From NCBI RefSeq assembly GCF_026278245.1, contig NZ_CP111079.1, positions 2,668,501 to 2,732,500 on the forward strand: a stretch of DNA of 64,000 nucleotides, written 5' to 3'. Origin of the DNA: Pontibacter kalidii (GTDB lineage: Bacteria > Bacteroidota > Bacteroidia > Cytophagales > Hymenobacteraceae). Of this stretch, positions 56,246 to 64,000 are shown one piece after another. The notes under the pieces are model-generated. The model did not search any database, had not been told where the DNA came from, and was given only the letters and a program-made list of their open reading frames with translations. The position numbers were made by a program, and so were the translations under genes. Position 1 is the first letter of the stretch, and every line of letters begins with the position of its first letter.

Positions 56246-57203
56246 CCAGCAGCTTCACTCCCGATTTATCCTGCACGGCATAGTTAAAGCCCTTGTGAAT
56301 GCAGTACCCGCCATACTCGCCGTTCTTGTTGAGGGCGATAAAACCTACCTGCAGGTCTTTCACATCTTTGTGCTTGGCAATGATGCGCTCCACGGCCAGA
56401 CGGCAGGCGTCCTCCGGCGAATTCCCCTGTCGCATGAGCTCCACCACCAGGTGGCTACCCACCATACGGATCACAGCCTCGCCCAAACCTGTGGCCGTGG
56501 CGGCTCCTACCTCGTTATCTACAAACAAACCAGCCCCGATGATCGGAGAATCGCCCACGCGGCCGTGCATCTTGTAGGCGGCACCGCTGGTAGTACAGGC
56601 ACCGGCCAGATCGCCGTTCGCGTCCAGCGCCAGCAACCCGATCGTATCGTGGTTTTCGATGTTGATCACCGGCTTGTACTTCGACTCCTTCAGCCAGTTT
56701 TTCCAGTCTTTTTCAGATTCCGGCGTCAGGAGGTTCTCTTTCTGAAACCCTTTCTCCAAGGCGAACTGCAGGGCACCGTCTCCTACCAGCATCACGTGCG
56801 GGGTGTCCTCCATGACCTTGCGCGCCACCGAAATCGGGTGCTTAATGTGCTCCAGAAAGGCCACCGCGCCGCAGTTGCTGTCCTTGTCCATGATGCAGGC
56901 ATCCAGGGTCACATGGCCCTCCCGGTCGGGGTAGCCGCCGTAGCCCACCGTGCGTACTTCCGGATCGGCCTCGGGCACTCGTACGCCAGCCTCTACGGCA
57001 TCCAGCGCGGTACCTTTTTTCTTCAGAATTTCCCAGGCCGCCGCGTTAGCCGGTATGCCGTGGTTCCAGGTAGAAATCACGACAGGTTTGTTTTTTTTGG
57101 CCGCTCCCAGCGAGCCGCCAAAGGCGCTGGCATACTGAAAGCCGCTGCCCAGCAGGCCAGCGCCGAGGGCAGATAGTTTTATGAATTTTCGTCTGGTGCT
57201 CAT
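56226..57203 (-). CDS. N4-(beta-N-acetylglucosaminyl)-L-asparaginase (glycosylasparaginase)
   Basis: This N-terminal-nucleophile amidase cleaves GlcNAc from asparagine, the last bond of N-glycan breakdown. The 325-residue precursor has a twin-arginine signal (RRKFIK at 4-9, to about YASA). The alpha part includes PVVISTWNHGIPANAAAWEIL and GAVAFLEHIKHPISVARKVMEDTPHVMLVG. Self-cleavage before Thr187 in ENHDTIGLLALD would free the nucleophile. The beta part has TTSGAAYKMHGRVGDSPIIGAGLFVDNEVGAA. It resembles Elizabethkingia glycosylasparaginase closely from memory. By family knowledge core fucose blocks such enzymes, so local fucosidases would act first. It overlaps cutC by 20 bases. Confidence 0.95.
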   Translation of the reverse strand: MSTRRKFIKLSALGAGLLGSGFQYASAFGGSLGAAKKNKPVVISTWNHGIPANAAAWEILKKKGTALDAVEAGVRVPEADPEVRTVGYGGYPDREGHVTLDACIMDKDSNCGAVAFLEHIKHPISVARKVMEDTPHVMLVGDGALQFALEKGFQKENLLTPESEKDWKNWLKESKYKPVINIENHDTIGLLALDANGDLAGACTTSGAAYKMHGRVGDSPIIGAGLFVDNEVGAATATGLGEAVIRMVGSHLVVELMRQGNSPEDACRLAVERIIAKHKDVKDLQVGFIALNKNGEYGGYCIHKGFNYAVQDKSGVKLLDGKSKF

Positions 57204-57299
57204 TTTATAGGTTGATGTTGCAGGTTAATGCTGAAGTATGTTTGACTTCTAACGTATATCCCTCTCCTCTCAGAACAAGGCTGATCCTTTCTATCTTTT

Positions 57300-57394
57300 G
57301 TCATCCTGAAAGGATCTTGATAGCGAGTAGTATAGCTTAACCTCCAGGAAGAAGGAGCCTCTTTCTACTACCACCAAGTCTCTTCCAGAATGAC
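57300..57394. repeat. GTCATCCTGA-type intergenic repeat, copy 6
   Basis: It starts GTCATCCTGAAAGGATCTTG and ends TTCCAGAATGAC, closely matching copies 1 and 2 including TTAACCTCC. It lies in the 285-base gap between the GH125 and glycosylasparaginase genes. Confidence 0.8.
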
Positions 57395-57488
57395 AGAGAA
57401 ATTTGTACTTATCTTCTCAAAATAAATCAGCCCTTCCCTTGAAAGGGACAGCGGATTATACTTCAGCCATAAGCCAGGCACTTGTGCT

Positions 57489-58925
57489 TTATACTTGCGC
57501 TTTTAACAGGTGCGGACGCTCGGCGTGCACTTTCAGGATCAGCTCTCCGAACAGGGTATTTACCCAGGCAAACCATTTTCTGGTGAAGTTGGAAGGATCA
57601 TCCTTGTGGAAAGACTCGTGCATGAAACCGGTACCGGCATGCGTGTTCTTGAGCTGGTGCAGGCATTCCTTTATCTCCTCATCCGATTGGCTCGTCAGGG
57701 CCTGCATAATAATGCTCATCGGCCAGATCATATCCACTCCGGTGTGCGGACCGCCAATGCCATGTCCGGCTTTGCCCACAAAGTACCAGGGGTTGTCCTG
57801 GCCAAGTATAAACTTGCGGGTGTTCTGGTAGATCGGGTCTTCCACCGGGCAGCAGCCCAGGTACGGCATGGCCAGCAGGCTCGGCACGTTGGCATCGTCC
57901 ATAAACAGCTCATTGCCGAAGCCGTCCACCTCAAACGGGTGCACTTTGCCGTAGTTCAGGTGCTCCGCCACAGCGTATTCCTTCAGGGCTTTCTCCACCT
58001 CGTCGGCCAGGGCGGTACACTCGGCCGCAAAGGTTTTGTCTTTCTTGATCTTCTCGCTCATCTCAGCCAGTTGGCGTAGCGAGGTAACGGCAAAGTAGTT
58101 CGACGGCACCAGGAACAGGTAGATCGTGGCGTCGTCGGACGGACGGAAGGTAGAGCAGATCAGCCCTACCGGCTTGATCGGGTTACCGTAGCCGGAACCT
58201 GCCACCGTGTCGGTTTGCCAACCGGTTACGCGCTGAAACTTGTAGGGCCCTTTGTCCTCCTTGCGCTGCTGTTCTTTAAAGGTTTTCACCACCAGGCGCA
58301 TAGCTTTCTCCCATTCCGCATCAAACGGGTTTGTATCGCCGGAGGCTTTCCAGTAGTGGTAGCCCAGTCTGATCGGGTAGCACAGCGAGTCGATCTCCCA
58401 CTTGCGCTCGTGGATGCCCGGCTGCATCTTGGTCAGGTCTTTGGCCCACTCCCCTTCCTTGGTAGGGTCGTCGTAAAAGGCGTTGGCGTAGGGGTCGGTG
58501 ATGATGTAGCTTGTCTGGCGGTTGATTACACCGGCAATCAGTTTTTGCAGCGGCTTGTCCTTGTCCATCAGTGCCAGGTAAGGCCATACCTGCGCCGAGC
58601 TGTCGCGCAGCCACATGGCGTCAATATCCCCGGTGATCACATAAGTATCCGGACGGCCGTTCTTCTCCTGATAGTTAACAGTGGTATCCAGGGTGCTTGG
58701 AAGGCAATTTTCGAACATCCAGGCCAACTCTTTGTCGGCAATGCTCTTCTTTACATCCTTAATTGCTTTTTCTACCGCTTTGCTCGTGAAATTACGCTCC
58801 GACATGGCAGGGCGCTGGCTCTCGAACTTTTGCTTTTGAGTGAACGACATAAATGAAAAACCTGAGGCGGCGATACCGGCTGTCGCGATGGCGCCGGTCT
58901 TAACAAAATCTCTTCTTGTAGGCAT
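57489..58925 (-). CDS. GH125 exo-alpha-1,6-mannosidase, Tat-exported
   Basis: GH125 enzymes remove alpha-1,6-linked mannose, an N-glycan core linkage. The 478-residue protein has a twin-arginine signal (RRDFVK at 4-9). The (alpha/alpha)6 barrel carries the family blocks YVITGDIDAMWLRDSSAQVWPY (about 95-116), DSLCYPIRLGYHYWK, GLICSTFRPSDDATIYLFLVPSN, DDANVPSLLAMPYLG and GHGIGGPHTGVDMIWPMSIIMQALTS. Length is normal for the family. It sits between a GH20 and the glycosylasparaginase gene, as expected for late N-glycan degradation after GH92 enzymes have removed outer mannoses. Confidence 0.95.
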   Translation of the reverse strand: MPTRRDFVKTGAIATAGIAASGFSFMSFTQKQKFESQRPAMSERNFTSKAVEKAIKDVKKSIADKELAWMFENCLPSTLDTTVNYQEKNGRPDTYVITGDIDAMWLRDSSAQVWPYLALMDKDKPLQKLIAGVINRQTSYIITDPYANAFYDDPTKEGEWAKDLTKMQPGIHERKWEIDSLCYPIRLGYHYWKASGDTNPFDAEWEKAMRLVVKTFKEQQRKEDKGPYKFQRVTGWQTDTVAGSGYGNPIKPVGLICSTFRPSDDATIYLFLVPSNYFAVTSLRQLAEMSEKIKKDKTFAAECTALADEVEKALKEYAVAEHLNYGKVHPFEVDGFGNELFMDDANVPSLLAMPYLGCCPVEDPIYQNTRKFILGQDNPWYFVGKAGHGIGGPHTGVDMIWPMSIIMQALTSQSDEEIKECLHQLKNTHAGTGFMHESFHKDDPSNFTRKWFAWVNTLFGELILKVHAERPHLLKAQV

Positions 58926-59077
58926 GGGTGTTTTATGAGTCTTTTTGATCAGGTTATGACCAGTAAATTTTCTGCTCTTAAATATAGTAATTATAAGGCT
59001 AAAACCTGCTCAACTCCTGATATAAGTACAACTTCTCGCCATATGGCTTGTACTATATTAGTATCTTATCCTGCTTG

Positions 59078-61381
59078 TTACCGCACCACAATCTCATCGG
59101 CAAAAAGCCATGCGGGTTGGCCGGCACCGTTATGGCCTTCCGGCAGTGCGGTCAGGTGGTAGGCGGTAACACGCACATACCTTGCCTTCTGCTCCGGGAA
59201 CTGGGCCTTGAAATCGTGCATGGTCGCCTCCTGCTCATTTTGCGACACGGGGTTCTTCACCGTCTTTACTTCCTTAAAACTCTTGCCATCGGTGGAGACC
59301 TCGAACTTCACGGCCGTCGGCAGCATGATCCAATCGCGGTAATGCTGCAGGCTGCCCAGGGTGATGTTGGAGATTGATTTGGCCTCCCCTAAGTCCAGGG
59401 TTGCCACCATATCCCTGCCGCTGAACCCGTGCCAGTATTTGCCCACTGCGTGCCGCCCGCGCACCCCGTCGGTCAGCGAGTTAGGGCCGTCAGCCATATA
59501 ATGCTTGCTCACCGGGTTTTCATACTTTACCTCGCGGCCAACGGCCTTGTGCATGCTAAACGACTGCTCCGCCGGCTTCAGGCCCATCACCTTGCCATTC
59601 ACCACCGTCACCGCCTTCAGCACCACCGACGAATCGATCTGGATTGGTTGCTTGTACTTTATACTTTGCGCCGTTGGCTCCGAGCCATCCAGGGTATAGT
59701 ATACTTCCCCGTTCATGGCCTCGGTAAAGAGCGTTACCAGCAGCTTGCCGCCTTCTGAGCTGGGCTTGATGTCCACGGTGAAATTGCCTTTGGAGTAATG
59801 CAGCGCTTTCTGGTCGAAGGCTTTGAACTGGGGCTGCAGGCGCTGGTTAAAGCTTACCCAGTCGCGGCTCTCTTTCGGCGACCACACGACCTCGGCCAGG
59901 GCCAGCATGCGTGGCAGCACCATGTACTCCAGGTGCGAGGCGGTGGTAATATATTCGGTCCAGACGTTGGCCTGTGCGCCCAGCACGTGCCTGGCTTCTT
60001 CTGCTGTCAGTTCTTTCGGGATAGGCTCGTAGTCGTATACTTTTTTGAGCGTGTTAAAGCCGCCAATGGCCAAAGGCTCTCCCTCCGGACCTGCCTGGTA
60101 ATGGTCGAAGTAGACCGGGGAGCCGGGCGTCATGATCACGTCGTGGCCCATTTTGGCAGCCTCGATGCCGCCGCTCTCGCCGCGCCAGCTCATCACCGTG
60201 GCCTGGGGAGCCAGCCCACCTTCCAGAATCTCGTCCCAGCCAATGATGCGGCGGTTCTTGGTGAGCAGGTAGTTCTCCATGCGCTTGATGAAGTAACTCT
60301 GCAGCTCCTCCACGTTCTTCAGGCCTTCATCGGCCATGCGCTTCTGGCAACTAGGGCATTTTTTCCAGCCCGACTTATCTACCTCGTCACCGCCGATGTG
60401 CACATACTGCCCGGGGAAAAGCGCCACCACCTCATCCAGCACGTCCTCCAAAAAGGTGAACACTTCCTCGTTGCCCGGACAATAGTTAGACGACATGTTG
60501 GTATAGTCTCCACCCGTAAGCGGCAGTTGCTCTTTGCCGCTGCAGCTCAGGTGCGGGTAAGCGGCAATGGCCGAGGCCACGTGGCCCGGCATCTCTATTT
60601 CCGGCACGATCGTGACGTTACGCTGAGCAGCGTAGGCCACGATGTCTTTTATCTGCTCCTGGGTATAGTAGCCGCCGTAGGTGGGCTGCTCGCCCGGCTT
60701 TGCCTGCGGCCTGGCATCCCAGGGTTTGTCGGTATGGTCCACACGCCAGGCTGCTACGTCGGTCAGCTTAGGATACTTCTTGATCTCGATGCGCCAGCCC
60801 GGATCGTCCACCAGGTGCCAGTGAAACTTGTTCATCTTGTAAGTAGCCATGAGGTCGATGTACTGCTTCACGGCGTCAGGCGAGAAGAAATGGCGGCTCA
60901 CGTCCAGGTGCATGCCGCGCCAGGCAAAGCGTGGGTAGTCCGTAATGGTCATGGCCGGGACCTGCAGCGCCGCGTTGGTGCGCACAGCGGGCAGCGTTTG
61001 CAGCACCGATTGGATACCGTACACGATACCTGCTTTGGAGTTGGCTTTTATGCTTATTTCCGACGGCGTTACCTGCAGTTGGTAGCCTTCTTCGCCCAGG
61101 CTGTTTATACTTTCAATGGCTAGTTTAATGGCTTTGCCTTTGCGTTTTTTGATCGGCAGCTCCAAACCGGAAACTTCTTTGATGCGCGCGGCCAGAAAAT
61201 CAGCGGCAGGCCGGAGCTCTTTTTTCCCGTTTTCCAGGTGGATAGAAGTATGGCCGTCAATTACAAAGTGGCCTTCGCTGCGCTGCAGGCTTACCGGCTG
61301 CGGAATGATACTGACCGGCTGCTGGGCCAGCACCAGAAAGGGGAAAAACAGGGCTAGAAGAAGGGTGGTCTTCTTAATCAT
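59078..61381 (-). CDS. GH20 beta-N-acetylhexosaminidase C (discoidin C-terminus)
   Basis: The 767-residue protein has a Sec signal (MIKKTTLLLALFFPFLVLAQ) and a GH20b domain (VSIIPQPVSLQRSEGHF). The barrel has FAWRGMHLDVSRHFFS, HWHLVDDPGWRIEIKKYPKLT and the catalytic pair D332-E333 in HIGGDEVDKSGW, then GAQANVWTEYI. A stalk with YYTLDGSEPTAQS and a discoidin/CBM32-like domain (ATLDLGEAKSISNITLGSLQHYRDWIMLPTAVKFEVSTDG) end in PAWLFADEIVVR. It is very similar to GH20 A at 41973, so the two look like paralogues. It has its own gap upstream containing a long fold-back. Confidence 0.95.
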   Translation of the reverse strand: MIKKTTLLLALFFPFLVLAQQPVSIIPQPVSLQRSEGHFVIDGHTSIHLENGKKELRPAADFLAARIKEVSGLELPIKKRKGKAIKLAIESINSLGEEGYQLQVTPSEISIKANSKAGIVYGIQSVLQTLPAVRTNAALQVPAMTITDYPRFAWRGMHLDVSRHFFSPDAVKQYIDLMATYKMNKFHWHLVDDPGWRIEIKKYPKLTDVAAWRVDHTDKPWDARPQAKPGEQPTYGGYYTQEQIKDIVAYAAQRNVTIVPEIEMPGHVASAIAAYPHLSCSGKEQLPLTGGDYTNMSSNYCPGNEEVFTFLEDVLDEVVALFPGQYVHIGGDEVDKSGWKKCPSCQKRMADEGLKNVEELQSYFIKRMENYLLTKNRRIIGWDEILEGGLAPQATVMSWRGESGGIEAAKMGHDVIMTPGSPVYFDHYQAGPEGEPLAIGGFNTLKKVYDYEPIPKELTAEEARHVLGAQANVWTEYITTASHLEYMVLPRMLALAEVVWSPKESRDWVSFNQRLQPQFKAFDQKALHYSKGNFTVDIKPSSEGGKLLVTLFTEAMNGEVYYTLDGSEPTAQSIKYKQPIQIDSSVVLKAVTVVNGKVMGLKPAEQSFSMHKAVGREVKYENPVSKHYMADGPNSLTDGVRGRHAVGKYWHGFSGRDMVATLDLGEAKSISNITLGSLQHYRDWIMLPTAVKFEVSTDGKSFKEVKTVKNPVSQNEQEATMHDFKAQFPEQKARYVRVTAYHLTALPEGHNGAGQPAWLFADEIVVR

Positions 61382-61492
61382 GGTAGTTTAGTCTTTTGCC
61401 TTTTAAAGGCTATTGGTAGTTATTGTGTCGTGAAGTATAAAACCAACCAGCATCTATACTTGCTGTACTGGCCAGTCGGTTTTATACTTTAG

Positions 61493-61626
61493 AACTCAGG
61501 TTGCGATTCCCTCATTTGATGAAGGTGTAAACCCACCCCCGCCCCTCCAAGGAGGGGATTTTTGTTACGATTGCAGAAATTCCCCTCCTTGGAGGGGCTA
61601 GGGGTGGATTCATCGCAACCTGGGTT
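61493..61626. repeat. 134-base fold-back element
   Basis: Outer arms AACTCAGGTTGCGA (61493) and TCGCAACCTGGGTT (61613) enclose inner arms ACCCACCCCCGCCCCTCC and CCCCTCCTTGGAGGGGC...GGGGTGG, so nearly the whole segment can form one long hairpin. Each inner arm is itself a CCCCTCC/GGAGGGG hairpin. TTTATACTTT flanks both sides. It lies just after the GH29 B stop and may also stop transcription. CCCCTCC-type repeats also occur at 31258, 36470, 39966 and 47362-47575. Confidence 0.75.
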
Positions 61627-61636
61627 TTATACTTTG

Positions 61637-63196
61637 CTAGTGCTCACTCGCTGAAATAGCCATGCCTTCGAGTGCATTCTTGTAGAGCCCGATTTCTGAG
61701 ATGGTCGGGTTCAGCCTCGACGACTCGATGCGCAGGCGCACTTTGCTGGCCGTTACCGGCTTGAAACGCAGCAGGCGCTTGTAGCCCACGGTGGTGCCTT
61801 CGGTTGCCTGGTGCCACTGACCGTCTTTCCAGTAATCGAATGCAAACTTCTCTATACGCTGCCCTACGCTGATGTTCTCCTGCAGCATAAGCACATCAAA
61901 GGTCTGCTCGCCGTCCAGTTTCAGCTCTATCACGGCTGTGGTGTCTTTCTCTGATTTGGTGGTAAAGTGCGTGTCATACTTGCCGTCGAGTATGGCTTTT
62001 TTGTTCTTGCCCGTTACCTTCACTTTAGCACCTGCTGCCAGGTTCTTATTGAAGGTGTCGTGGCGCAGCTTGGTCCAACCCTGCAGCGCCTTCACGTCAC
62101 TCTCGTGGATAAGGCCGCGCGTGTCGGGCGGGATGTTGAGCAGGAGCACCCCGTTGCGGCCCACGGAACTGTAGTAGATATCGAGCAACTTCTCCGGCGA
62201 TTTCACCTTATCGTCCTCGGCAGGATGATAGAACCAACCCGGACGGATCGACACGTCCGTTTCAGCCGGATACCATACCAGCCCTTTGGCGTTGCGGATC
62301 TTCTCGCGGCTGCCCAGCACTTCGCCCCGCATATCGCCGGTAGGTTTAAACGCCACCGCCTGCTGCGAATTTGCCGCCGTCGCATTCTGGTCCAGGTTAT
62401 CGGCTGGTACTACGCTCCACTCGGTTTCACGGCCGTAGCCGGTTTCGGTGCCCACCCAGCGCACATCCGGGCCCATAATGGCAATAGTGGCCGTAGGCTG
62501 CAGCTTGCGGATGTGCTTGTACCAACGGTCGAAGTCGTATACCTGCTTTTTGCCGTTCGGGCCCTCGCCATTGGCCCCGTCAAACCATACTTCATCTATC
62601 TGCCCGTAATTGGTCAGCAGTTCGGTGAGTTGCTCTACAAACAGGTCGTTGTAGTCATCCGTGCCGTACACTGGTGAGTTCATGTCCCAGGGTGAGAGGT
62701 ACACGCCAAAGCCAATGCCGTACTCCTTGCAGGCCTCCGCTACGTCTTTCATCAGGTCACCATTTCCATTTTTCCAGGGGCTGTTCTTCACCGAGTGTTC
62801 GGTGGTGGCTGTCGGCCACAGGCAGAAACCGTCGTGGTGCTTGGCGGTGAGGATCACCTGCTTGATTCCGGCCTCCTTGGCCACGCGCACCCATTGGCGG
62901 GCGTCTAACTGTGAGGGGTTAAAAATGGCCGGATCTTCCTTGCCTGTGCCCCACTCGCGGTTAGTGAAGGTGTTGACGCCCACATGAAAGAAACCGGTCA
63001 GCTCCAGCTGCTGCCAGCGCAACTGCCGAGGGGTGGGCACCACATTGGCCGCCTTGCGAATGATGTCGGCTTCGGAATCTCCGGGCTGCAGGATCACAAA
63101 GTTTACCTTTTCGTGAGTTGTTTGCTGCGCAACGGCTGGAGCAGAAGCTGCCAGCAGAAGGGAAAGGAGGCTGTGGGTTATCTTCTTCATTTTCAT
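61637..63196 (-). CDS. GH29 alpha-L-fucosidase B (alpha-1,3/1,4 type)
   Basis: The 519-residue protein has a Sec signal (KKITHSLLSLLLAASAPAVAQ; start at the first ATG, with a second two codons later). The barrel has LTGFFHVGVNTFTNREWGTGKEDPAIFNP, VILTAKHHDGFCLWPTATTEHSVKNSPWKNG, YLSPWDMN and the nucleophile D206 in EVWFDGANGEGPNG. The long GANGEGPNG loop and HVGVNTFTNREWG start fit GH29 subfamily B, which prefers alpha-1,3/1,4 fucose next to galactose (Lewis-type). The C-terminal discoidin-like domain covers about 395-510. It lies downstream of a partial sulfatase gene in the same direction. Confidence 0.94.
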   Translation of the reverse strand: MKMKKITHSLLSLLLAASAPAVAQQTTHEKVNFVILQPGDSEADIIRKAANVVPTPRQLRWQQLELTGFFHVGVNTFTNREWGTGKEDPAIFNPSQLDARQWVRVAKEAGIKQVILTAKHHDGFCLWPTATTEHSVKNSPWKNGNGDLMKDVAEACKEYGIGFGVYLSPWDMNSPVYGTDDYNDLFVEQLTELLTNYGQIDEVWFDGANGEGPNGKKQVYDFDRWYKHIRKLQPTATIAIMGPDVRWVGTETGYGRETEWSVVPADNLDQNATAANSQQAVAFKPTGDMRGEVLGSREKIRNAKGLVWYPAETDVSIRPGWFYHPAEDDKVKSPEKLLDIYYSSVGRNGVLLLNIPPDTRGLIHESDVKALQGWTKLRHDTFNKNLAAGAKVKVTGKNKKAILDGKYDTHFTTKSEKDTTAVIELKLDGEQTFDVLMLQENISVGQRIEKFAFDYWKDGQWHQATEGTTVGYKRLLRFKPVTASKVRLRIESSRLNPTISEIGLYKNALEGMAISASEH

Positions 63197-63231
63197 GTAG
63201 GGGTGAGCTATACTTAAAGATTTTATACTTG

Positions 63232-64000
63232 TTAGTTTATACTTTGGAGCGCTTCGTCTGGCATCGGCACCGGTTTTCCGGTGCTTTTAAACGACGGCAT
63301 CGGAGCCTCCCACTGCCGCAATTGCTGCGCTAGTTCCGTGGCCAGCGCCTTCACGCGTTTGGGGTGTTTGGCTGCCAGGTCCGTGGATTCGCCAATGTCG
63401 TTTTCCAGATTGTAGAGTTCCATTTTACCGTCGCGCAGGTGGTAGATCAGTTTCCAGTCGCCTTCGCGGATAGCACTTCTGTAATTGATGCCTGGTCCGT
63501 CCTGCTCGGTCCATTTGTTGGGCACGTGCCATACCAGGGCGCGGCCTGCCGGCCTCTGCTTTGGTGATCTGAGCAAGGGCACAAAGCTTTGGCCGTCCAC
63601 TTTTTGCACCACCTCATACTTCTCTACCTGCGCCATTTCCAGTATGGTCGGGAAGAAATCCTCAATGATAACGGGCATATGAGTAACCGAAGCAGGCTTT
63701 ACCACACCCGGCCATTTCACCAGCATGGGTACCCGGATGCCCCCCTCGTAAACCGAACCTTTTCCGGCTTTCAAAGGGAAGTTCTGCGTGTGAGCCTCCC
63801 CTCTCCCGGCATAAGACAGACTCAGGCCACCGTTATCGCTCATAAATATAAGCACTGTGTTGTCGTCCACACCATTATTTTCCAGGTAATTTAAGACATC
63901 CCCCAGGCTCTTGTCCATCCCCTCCACCATACTGGCGTAAATTGCCTCGGTCTGGCTCAGCCCGGTGTCGAGGTATTTCTGTAAAAAGCGCTTGTCGGGC
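63232..64000 (-). CDS. sulfatase, C-terminal part (cut by window edge)
   Basis: The frame stays open to the right edge, so the N-terminal half with the formylglycine motif is outside. The visible 256 residues include the metal-site segment NTVLIFMSDNGGLS, GKGSVYEGGIRVPMLVKWPGV, VITEDFFP-like IIEDFFPTILEMAQV, and the C-terminal subdomain RSAIREGDWKLIYHLRDGKMELYNLENDIGESTDLA. This is typical of type S1 sulfatases in Bacteroidota glycan loci. It is 35 bases upstream of GH29 B on the same strand, so the two are probably co-transcribed. The substrate is unknown. Confidence 0.92.
   Translation of the reverse strand, partial: PDKRFLQKYLDTGLSQTEAIYASMVEGMDKSLGDVLNYLENNGVDDNTVLIFMSDNGGLSLSYAGRGEAHTQNFPLKAGKGSVYEGGIRVPMLVKWPGVVKPASVTHMPVIIEDFFPTILEMAQVEKYEVVQKVDGQSFVPLLRSPKQRPAGRALVWHVPNKWTEQDGPGINYRSAIREGDWKLIYHLRDGKMELYNLENDIGESTDLAAKHPKRVKALATELAQQLRQWEAPMPSFKSTGKPVPMPDEALQSIN

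Overview
The window looks like a chromosomal segment of a Bacteroidota bacterium. Support comes from two SusC/SusD outer-membrane pairs, SusD lipoproteins with acidic residues just after the lipobox cysteine, many exported glycoside hydrolases, and intergenic repeats of the GTCATCCTGA type. The mid-fifties GC content by eye and LacI-type rather than hybrid two-component control suggest Cytophagales, possibly a Hymenobacteraceae/Pontibacter-like organism. That placement is inference; no rRNA or marker gene is present.

Layout. 0.2-1.9 kb: flanking genes (Crp/Fnr regulator, 5-hydroxyisourate hydrolase, small lipoprotein). 2.3-9.7 kb: GH95 fucosidase, sulfatase and GH2 beta-galactosidase. 10.3-21.6 kb: a DUF3472 lipoprotein and two tandem SusC/SusD pairs. 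22.2-30.7 kb (plus strand): a formylglycine-generating enzyme, a LacI regulator, a nucleotidyltransferase-sugar kinase fusion, a family-9-like carbohydrate-binding protein, a GH109 enzyme and a second LacI regulator. 31.5-41.6 kb (minus strand): a GH92 mannosidase followed by what reads as a complete non-phosphorylative L-fucose pathway: FucP, mutarotase, UxaA-type dehydratase, two SDRs, FAH-family hydrolase and lactonase. 42-46.8 kb: GH20 and GH92. 47.8-64 kb (minus strand): a GHL-type protein with a CBM9-like partner, GH20, GH29, CutC, glycosylasparaginase, GH125, GH20, GH29 and a sulfatase cut by the window edge.

How the genes fit together (inference). Fucosidases (GH95, two GH29), beta-galactosidase (GH2), alpha-N-acetylgalactosaminidase (GH109), beta-hexosaminidases (three GH20), mannosidases (two GH92, one GH125), sulfatases matured by the local FGE, and glycosylasparaginase would together strip fucosylated, partly sulfated N-/O-glycans down to asparagine. 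SusC/SusD import oligosaccharides. L-fucose enters through FucP and is oxidised to pyruvate and lactate. Palindromes of the CAAACGTTTG type before three transcription units suggest control by a local LacI-family protein.

Two genome-scale patterns stand out. The heptamer TATACTT/AAGTATA is iterated at extraordinary density in genes and gaps. The longer gaps at about 31, 39.7, 47.2 and 55.2 kb carry copies of a composite hairpin-rich repeat whose arms co-vary between copies. No tRNA, rRNA, CRISPR array, insertion sequence or phage gene was recognised.
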